Of a stretch of 60,383 bases of DNA, positions 56,526 to 60,383 are shown piece by piece. Origin of the DNA: Salibacterium qingdaonense. GTDB lineage: Bacteria; Bacillota; Bacilli; Bacillales; Marinococcaceae. Position 1 is the first letter of the stretch. The number at the start of each line of letters is the position of its first letter. The translations under genes and the position numbers were made by a program. The notes beneath the pieces are model-generated. The model was not told the origin of the DNA and did not search any database. It saw only the letters and a program-made list of their open reading frames with translations. The stretch spans positions 1-60,383 of the forward strand of contig NZ_FOTY01000019.1 in the NCBI RefSeq assembly GCF_900114715.1, written 5' to 3'.

Positions 56526-57635
56526 ATGAGCATCGATCCGATTTTGAATAAGGCGCTGCGGGGCGAACGCCTCACGACAGAAGACGCTGTCAAGCTGTAT
56601 GAAAGCGATGAGACGGAAAAAATCGGCGCAGCTGCCAACGAAATAACAAAAAAATGGCACCCGGAAGAGGAAACGACATTTGTTATCGGCAGGAATGTCA
56701 ACCATACCAACCTATGTGATACATACTGCCGTTTTTGTGCGTTCTACCGCAAGCCGGGGTCGGAAGAGGGTTATGTGCTGGAAGACGAAGAAATCCTCGC
56801 AAAAATCGGGGAAACACAGGACGTGGACGGCACAGAGATTTTGATGCAGGGAGGAACCAATCCGGATCTTCCGTTTGAATACTACACCAACCTTCTGAAA
56901 AAAATCAAAGCCCGCTACCCGGGCATGACAATGCATTCATTCTCTCCGTCGGAGATTTATAAAATGTCGGAAGTATCCGGTCTTTCTATAGAAGACGTGC
57001 TGAAGGAACTAAAAAATGCCGGACTGGACTCAGTACCGGGCGGCGGCGCAGAAATTCTGACGGAAAAAACGCGGCATAAAGTAAGCCGCATGAAGTCATC
57101 CTGGCAGCAGTGGATTGAGTGCATGAAAACAGTGAAGAAAGTCGGTATGCACGGCACAGCCACGATGGTCATCGGGCTTACTGAAACATATGAAGAAAGA
57201 GCCCTGCACCTGCAGCGGATTCGTGACGCACAGGATGAAGCCGACTGCTTTCTGGCGTTCATCTCATGGACATTCCAGCCGGGGAATAACGGCATGAAAG
57301 GGGAAATCATTTCCTCGGAAGGTTACTTGAAAAACGTTGCGATTTCCCGTCTGTTCCTGGACAACATTCCTAACTTCCAGTCTTCCTGGGTAACAATGGG
57401 CCCTGTTACCGGGAAAAAATCGCTCGATTACGGCTGCAACGATTTCGGCAGTACGATGATGGAGGAAAATGTCGTATCGGCCGCCGGCACGACACATAAA
57501 GTGAATACGAACGAAATCCTCCGTCTCATCCGTGAAACAGGCCGGACCCCGATCCAGCGGGACACGAAATACAATGTTCTCCGCCGGTTTGACGGGGAAG
57601 AAACGGCTGACAAAGATTTTGTGATGCAGAACTAA
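56526..57635 (+). CDS. mqnC: Cyclic dehypoxanthine futalosine synthase (MqnC), radical SAM
   Basis: Radical SAM enzyme of the futalosine route to menaquinone: cyclises dehypoxanthine futalosine. 369 residues. The 4Fe-4S motif CxxxCxxC is at C64, C68 and C71 (NHTNLCDTYCRFCAF). Family features follow: LMQGGTNPDLPFEYY, MHSFSPSEI, AGLDSVPGGGAEIL, GTATMVIGLTETYEER, FISWTFQPGNN and ENVVSAAGTTH. It resembles MqnC more than MqnE, which starts from chorismate-derived substrate. ATG 56526 with GTGGAGG upstream. Not present here in B. subtilis, which uses the classical men pathway. Confidence 0.88.
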   Translation: MSIDPILNKALRGERLTTEDAVKLYESDETEKIGAAANEITKKWHPEEETTFVIGRNVNHTNLCDTYCRFCAFYRKPGSEEGYVLEDEEILAKIGETQDVDGTEILMQGGTNPDLPFEYYTNLLKKIKARYPGMTMHSFSPSEIYKMSEVSGLSIEDVLKELKNAGLDSVPGGGAEILTEKTRHKVSRMKSSWQQWIECMKTVKKVGMHGTATMVIGLTETYEERALHLQRIRDAQDEADCFLAFISWTFQPGNNGMKGEIISSEGYLKNVAISRLFLDNIPNFQSSWVTMGPVTGKKSLDYGCNDFGSTMMEENVVSAAGTTHKVNTNEILRLIRETGRTPIQRDTKYNVLRRFDGEETADKDFVMQN

Positions 57636-57648
57636 ACTGAAAGATAAA

Positions 57649-57711
57649 GAGTCCGGGACAAAAGACAAACAGGCAGAAGAAGACACGAACGTCTTCTGGC
57701 ACAGCGATGTA
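57649..57711 (+). other. Solo family-B terminal motif and hairpin after mqnC
   Basis: GAGTCCGGGACAAAA (57649-57663) resembles the terminal repeat of element B2, followed by a bulged hairpin CAGAAGAAGAC/GTCTTCTG (about 57674-57698) that could end the mqnC transcript. An inverted counterpart, TTTTGTCCCAACC, lies at 58731-58743 outside B2. Confidence 0.4.
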
Positions 57712-57756
57712 TCTTAGAAATGAAAACGAGTCTGGGACAAAACCTGTATAAGATAG

Positions 57757-57796
57757 AAAAATGCCGAACGATTTTAAAAAATCGTTCGGCATTTTT
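57757..57796. terminator. Hairpin of element B2
   Basis: Perfect stem AAAAATGCCGAACGATT (57757-57773, extendable to 57775) with its complement ending at 57796; A and T runs at the two sides allow termination in both directions. Confidence 0.8.
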
Positions 57797-58098
57797 CGTT
57801 GCTGAGACAACCCGCTGCGCCAACATACGTCGCTTTTACTCCATAGCACAAGGGCGGTGTCGATTCGCTGGCGCTTCTCGTGCCTTCTATGCACTCCGGA
57901 GTACAAGGGCGACATCGATTCGCGGGGCTCACCGTGTCTTCTATGCCTGAACACGGCTTGTGGCTGCGGTGCTGCCGGATCAGCTGCTTGTTGAAGCCGA
58001 CGGGTCCCGGCCGTTCCAGGCCCCGTTTGCCGGAATCGAAACTGCACCTGAGCTGCTCCGCGATGGGGTCACAGACGTTCGTTTGGAATGGGTTCGAA

Positions 58099-58257
58099 GG
58101 CACTTTAGGGGGTTCCGCACCCCCGTAAACGTCGTTGGGCATGTCGCCGGAGGCACTTTAGAGCATCCGGTGCCCCCTTAAACGTCATTATGAATGATTC
58201 ATAAAGCACTTTAGAGGGTTCCGTTCACCGGTAAACGTCATCATGAACGGATCGAGG
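58099..58257. repeat. First array of 53-bp units in B2
   Basis: Three units starting 58099, 58152 and 58205; TAAACGTC at 58126, 58179 and 58232, exactly 53 apart. Unit one has the hairpin GGGGGT/ACCCCC (58108-58124). Unit two ends with the palindrome ATGAATGATTCAT (58190-58202). Confidence 0.88.
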
Positions 58258-58337
58258 CTGCTTTCAGCGGGAAACGAACGGGCCGACGCAGCAAAAATCC
58301 CGCGTCGCTGCGTGAAATGTAATATGAATAGTCCGAA

Positions 58338-58549
58338 GGCACTTTAGGGGGTTCCGAACCCCCGTAAACGTCGCTGGGCATGTCGCCGGAGGCACTTTAT
58401 AGCATTTGGTGCGCCCTTAAACGTCGTCATGAATGATTCTTAAGGCACTTTAGGGAGTTCCGCACTCCCGTAAACGTCGTTGGGGACACCGCCTGAGGCA
58501 ATTTCTAGTATTCAGTGTCCCCTTAAACGTCATTACCCTGTGGAAGGTT
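58338..58549. repeat. Second array of 53-bp units in B2
   Basis: Four units starting 58338, 58391, 58444 and 58497; TAAACGTC at 58365, 58418, 58471 and 58524, again exactly 53 apart. Hairpins GGGGGTT/AACCCCC (58347-58363) and GGGAGT/ACTCCC (58453-58469) differ by a compensated base pair. Confidence 0.88.
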
Positions 58550-58768
58550 ACGTGCGGACGCCGACTCTGACCGCACATTCTGCGGGGTACCCGCCGATTG
58601 TGCTGTTCGGAGCAGGAGTCGAAGCATTTTAGCTCCGCTGCTATGTGATTCCTGAACAGCGACTCAAGACTTTCGTGTTTTCCTGCGCTTCGTTATCTTT
58701 TGTCCCAGACTCGTTTTTATTGTAAATAGGTTTTGTCCCAACCATTTTTCTTTTAGGCATGTTTTCCC

Positions 58769-59692
58769 TTGTTCATCCATACGAATAGAACAGCAGAACA
58801 GATGAAACAAGAAAAAGTGAAGCTGGGAGCAAGGGGGAATAGAGGATTGTTTTCCATCGATTTTGATTATGAAGCGGACAGCCTCGGTGTGTATCATATG
58901 TTCAAGGATGATCAGCTGAGGTGGAGAAAAAATGGTATTCCAGCCGGTGCGGTTCAAAAACATAAGTCAGCACTGCATTGGGAATTTCAGGGAAGTGAAC
59001 GGGAGTGGCGGGAAAGTCTTGTTCCGTATCTTGCCGCCAGTTTAAGTGATTACATCGTGAAAGAGAAAGAATGGAAATGGGTGAAGGAATATATCGAGGA
59101 ATCATTTTTGTATAAAGAAGAAGCCCCGGCCATTGCAGAAATTGCCCATTCGCTTTTGAACGGTGAACGGGAGGAAGTCCCTGAAACGACGCTGCTGCAA
59201 AAACGCAAACATTTCATTTACCGTGAAATGGCAGAAGAAATCAAACATCACCGCAGCATTCAGTGGCGTCCGATGTTCACGTTTCGGTTCGGTGCGTATT
59301 ATCAACTTCTTGTAAAAGCAGCATCGGCAGCGATTGATGAATACAAATGGGAGCAGGAATATCAAACGCTTGTGGAAGGCTGCCGCCACTACCGGAAGCA
59401 GAGGCGGCCGCTGCATGAAGCTGTGCATATTCTGCTTCAGGAGGAACCAGTGTTCTTAAATGAAAACAAACAGGTGATTGATGAATGGACCAGACTGGAT
59501 TACCTGGAGCCCAAAATTGTATTTGAAGACCAGCTTCCATTTGAGTACATGGTTATCAGTCCTGCGGTGAGTCTATCTCCAAGGTATCTTTATTTGTACA
59601 CTGACACTGAAGATGGTACTGTTCAGACGTTTAAAAAAATATTTGAAGAACATTTGATCGTTCTCCCGCCGGACGAATGGCCATCGGGATAA
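58769..59692 (+). CDS. ytxC: Sporulation-associated protein YtxC
   Basis: Soluble protein of about 307 residues of the YtxC family (putative sporulation protein; function unknown), recognised by ALSDYIVKEKEWKWVKEYI-like and FRFGAYYQLLVKAASAAIDEYKWEQEYQTLVEGCRHY stretches and by position between dnaI and thrS. The start is uncertain: TTG 58769 has only a weak ribosome site, and ATG 58802 is an alternative. Element B2 ends 51 bases upstream, so the native promoter region may have been displaced. Confidence 0.72.
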   Translation: MFIHTNRTAEQMKQEKVKLGARGNRGLFSIDFDYEADSLGVYHMFKDDQLRWRKNGIPAGAVQKHKSALHWEFQGSEREWRESLVPYLAASLSDYIVKEKEWKWVKEYIEESFLYKEEAPAIAEIAHSLLNGEREEVPETTLLQKRKHFIYREMAEEIKHHRSIQWRPMFTFRFGAYYQLLVKAASAAIDEYKWEQEYQTLVEGCRHYRKQRRPLHEAVHILLQEEPVFLNENKQVIDEWTRLDYLEPKIVFEDQLPFEYMVISPAVSLSPRYLYLYTDTEDGTVQTFKKIFEEHLIVLPPDEWPSG

Positions 59693-59751
59693 GGTGCACC
59701 CTGCATTCATAGTATTTTTAAAGCGGTAGCTGTATGGGGACGAAACAAGGC

Positions 59752-59780
59752 TTGATTTTTCTGTTATAAGGTTCTATAAT
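59752..59780 (+). promoter_or_regulatory. Promoter of the T-box leader
   Basis: TTGATT (59752-59757), 17-base spacer, TATAAT (59775-59780); transcription would begin near 59787. Confidence 0.8.
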
Positions 59781-59786
59781 GACAAG

Positions 59787-60060
59787 CATGAAATCCGAAA
59801 CAGCGAAAGCAGAGATAAGGATGCGGAAAAGCCGTCTTCATTTTCCCCAGAGAGAAAAGCCGCGGCTGGAAGCTTTTCGAAAACGCGGCTTTTCCACCCC
59901 CTTTGAGCTGCAGCGGGGAACGGCGTGAATGCTCATTAACCGCTGCCGGAACCGGAACGTTACATCCGGCTTTGAGACCAGGTTTGCTGCAGCAGACTTG
60001 AAACCAAGGGTGGAACCGCGTCCCACATACGCCCCTTTCCAGTGAGGAAGGGGTTTTTTT
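59787..60060 (+). promoter_or_regulatory. T-box riboswitch leader, presumably of thrS
   Basis: tRNA-sensing leader RNA. The conserved T-box AAGGGTGGAACCGCG is at 60006-60020. It is followed by a terminator (CCCCTTTCC / GGAAGGGG, 60032-60053) and a T run (60054-60060). Upstream, a stem-I-like region contains CAGAGAG...GGCTGGAAGC, the usual distal motifs. ACC at 59896-59898 is a candidate Thr specifier, not certain. ytxC upstream points to thrS by synteny, but no thrS start follows: an IS30 end begins within about 15 bases. Confidence 0.9.
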
Positions 60061-60072
60061 AATGACGGTTTG

Positions 60073-60383
60073 TCAACCTAAGTGCAACACTTCCTGCTCA
60101 AATGCTTCGTGAGCGGTTTTCCAGTCTAAACATTTTCTCGGACGTCCGTTGATGAGAGCCAGTGCTTGTTGGAGCTCTTCTTCGGTAAGCTGAGCTAAAT
60201 CACTTGCTTTGGGAAAGAATTCTCGAAGGAGCCCATTCCCATTTTCATTACTGCCCCGCTGCCAGGACGAATAAGGATCCGCAAAATAAACATCAATGCT
60301 GCATTCCTGCTCGATTCTTGGGTAACAGGCAAATTCTTTTCCCCGATCGACGGTAGCCGTTTGAAAAGCTTGGTTTGGTAATG
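60073..60383 (-). CDS. IS30-family transposase, C-terminal part (cut by window edge)
   Basis: Minus-strand frame running off the window. It reads TVDRGKEFACYPRIEQECSIDVYFADPYSSWQRGSNENGNGLLREFFPKASDL...LINGRPRKCLDWKTAHEAF and ends LHLG with a TGA at 60073-60075. The D...E core with DPYSSWQRGSNENGNG is a clear IS30-family signature. Its C-terminal codons lie in the GTTGCACTTAGGTTGACAA region that forms the inverted-repeat end in such elements. It lies antisense to the T-box leader directly upstream. Confidence 0.92.
   Translation of the reverse strand, partial: LPNQAFQTATVDRGKEFACYPRIEQECSIDVYFADPYSSWQRGSNENGNGLLREFFPKASDLAQLTEEELQQALALINGRPRKCLDWKTAHEAFEQEVLHLG

Larger units (their letters stand above)
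57723..58717. repeat. Family-B intergenic element B2 with perfect 20-bp terminal inverted repeats
   Basis: Non-coding element of 995 bp between mqnC and ytxC. Ends: AAAACGAGTCTGGGACAAAA (57723-57742) and its exact complement (58698-58717). Inside, in order: a hairpin (57757-57796), two tandem copies of the CTCC...ACAAGGGCG module (57838-57892, 57893-57946), the GCCGGATCAGCTGCTTGTT block, three 53-bp units (58099-58257), a CGACGC/GCGTCG hairpin region, four more 53-bp units (58338-58549), and a tail shared with B1. No transposase and no consistent open frame. It could be a MITE-like element or specify a structured RNA. Confidence 0.8.

Noticed and set aside
57720-58181. Overlapping open frames on both strands in element B2
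   Set aside because: They are not preserved in the related element B1, have no ribosome sites and resemble no protein; they follow from GC-rich repeats.
58099-58549. CRISPR array
   Set aside because: The regular 53-bp period first suggests CRISPR, but there is no constant repeat separated by unique spacers: similarity runs through the whole unit, and no cas gene is in the window.
58769-59692. ytxC truncated by element B2
   Set aside because: The frame gives a protein at least as long as the B. subtilis homologue, so there is no sign of coding loss; only the start codon and promoter are uncertain.
59838-60026. Minus-strand open frame of 62 codons
   Set aside because: It is antisense to the T-box leader, whose conserved RNA elements account for the sequence.

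Overview
The window is a stretch of a low-to-moderate-GC Firmicute chromosome, almost certainly a member of the Bacillaceae. The order of genes (ytrP, ytsP, yttP/refZ, hisJ, ezrA, iscS/nifZ, thiI, sppA, yteJ, ytfIJ, tpx, ytxK, ackA, argGH, ytkL, ytoI, ytpI, nrnA, ytrI, ytrH, dnaE, malic enzyme, accDA, pfkA, pyk, fxsA, ytwI, citZ, icd, mdh, phoPR, polA, mutM, ytaF, coaE, gapB, nrdR, dnaB, dnaI, ytxC, T-box leader of thrS) is the backbone known from Bacillus subtilis. Many proteins are rich in Asp and Glu, and a futalosine-pathway gene (mqnC) is present, which would fit an alkaliphilic or halophilic relative (the Alkalicoccus or B. halodurans kind); that placement is an inference.

Layout. 1-307: 3' end of an IS30-family transposase. 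532-6516: diguanylate cyclase, free-Met-sulfoxide reductase, RefZ, histidinol phosphatase and EzrA. 6629-9556: a small anchored acidic protein, then the cysteine desulfurase-ThiI pair for tRNA 4-thiouridine. 9667-16331: amidohydrolase, SppA, RDD protein, YtfI/YtfJ, thiol peroxidase and the methyltransferase-like YtxK. 16509-20633: acetate kinase and the last two arginine genes. 20697-27123: stress protein, SDR enzyme, hydrolase YtkL, CBS regulator YtoI, NrnA and sporulation genes ytrH-ytrI. 27266-41476: DNA polymerase DnaE followed by central carbon and fatty-acid genes (malic enzyme, accDA, pfkA, pyk, citZ-icd-mdh). 41626-46363: PhoPR and an inserted hflK-hflC pair. 47290-52086: polA-mutM-ytaF-coaE. 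52260-57635: gapB, nrdR-dnaB-dnaI and mqnC. 58769 to the end: ytxC, a T-box leader, and a second IS30-family transposase in antisense.

Functionally the region is mostly housekeeping: DNA replication and repair (dnaE, polA, mutM, dnaB, dnaI, nrdR), glycolysis/gluconeogenesis/TCA (pfkA, pyk, gapB, citZ, icd, mdh, malic enzyme, ackA), cell division (ezrA, refZ) and sporulation (ytrH, ytrI, ytfJ, ytaF, ytxC).

The unusual material lies between the genes. Two families of intergenic repeat can be read from the sequence. Family A is a 246-bp MITE-like element with about 28-bp imperfect terminal inverted repeats and a large fold-back core (two copies, about 96 percent identical). Family B is a 0.6-1 kb non-coding element that starts and ends with inverted copies of GAGTCTGGGACAAAA, carries a perfect terminator-type hairpin, and contains arrays of a unit with an exact 53-bp period (ten units in three arrays), some with compensatory base changes in their hairpins. 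One A copy sits inside the left end of a B copy, flanked by a 10-bp direct repeat. Other points: a perfect 54-bp in-frame tandem duplication inside citZ, a thrS-type T-box leader immediately followed by an IS30 end instead of thrS, and a series of TTGGCTGGTA-like motifs spaced about 21 bp apart upstream of tpx. No tRNA, rRNA or CRISPR array was recognised.
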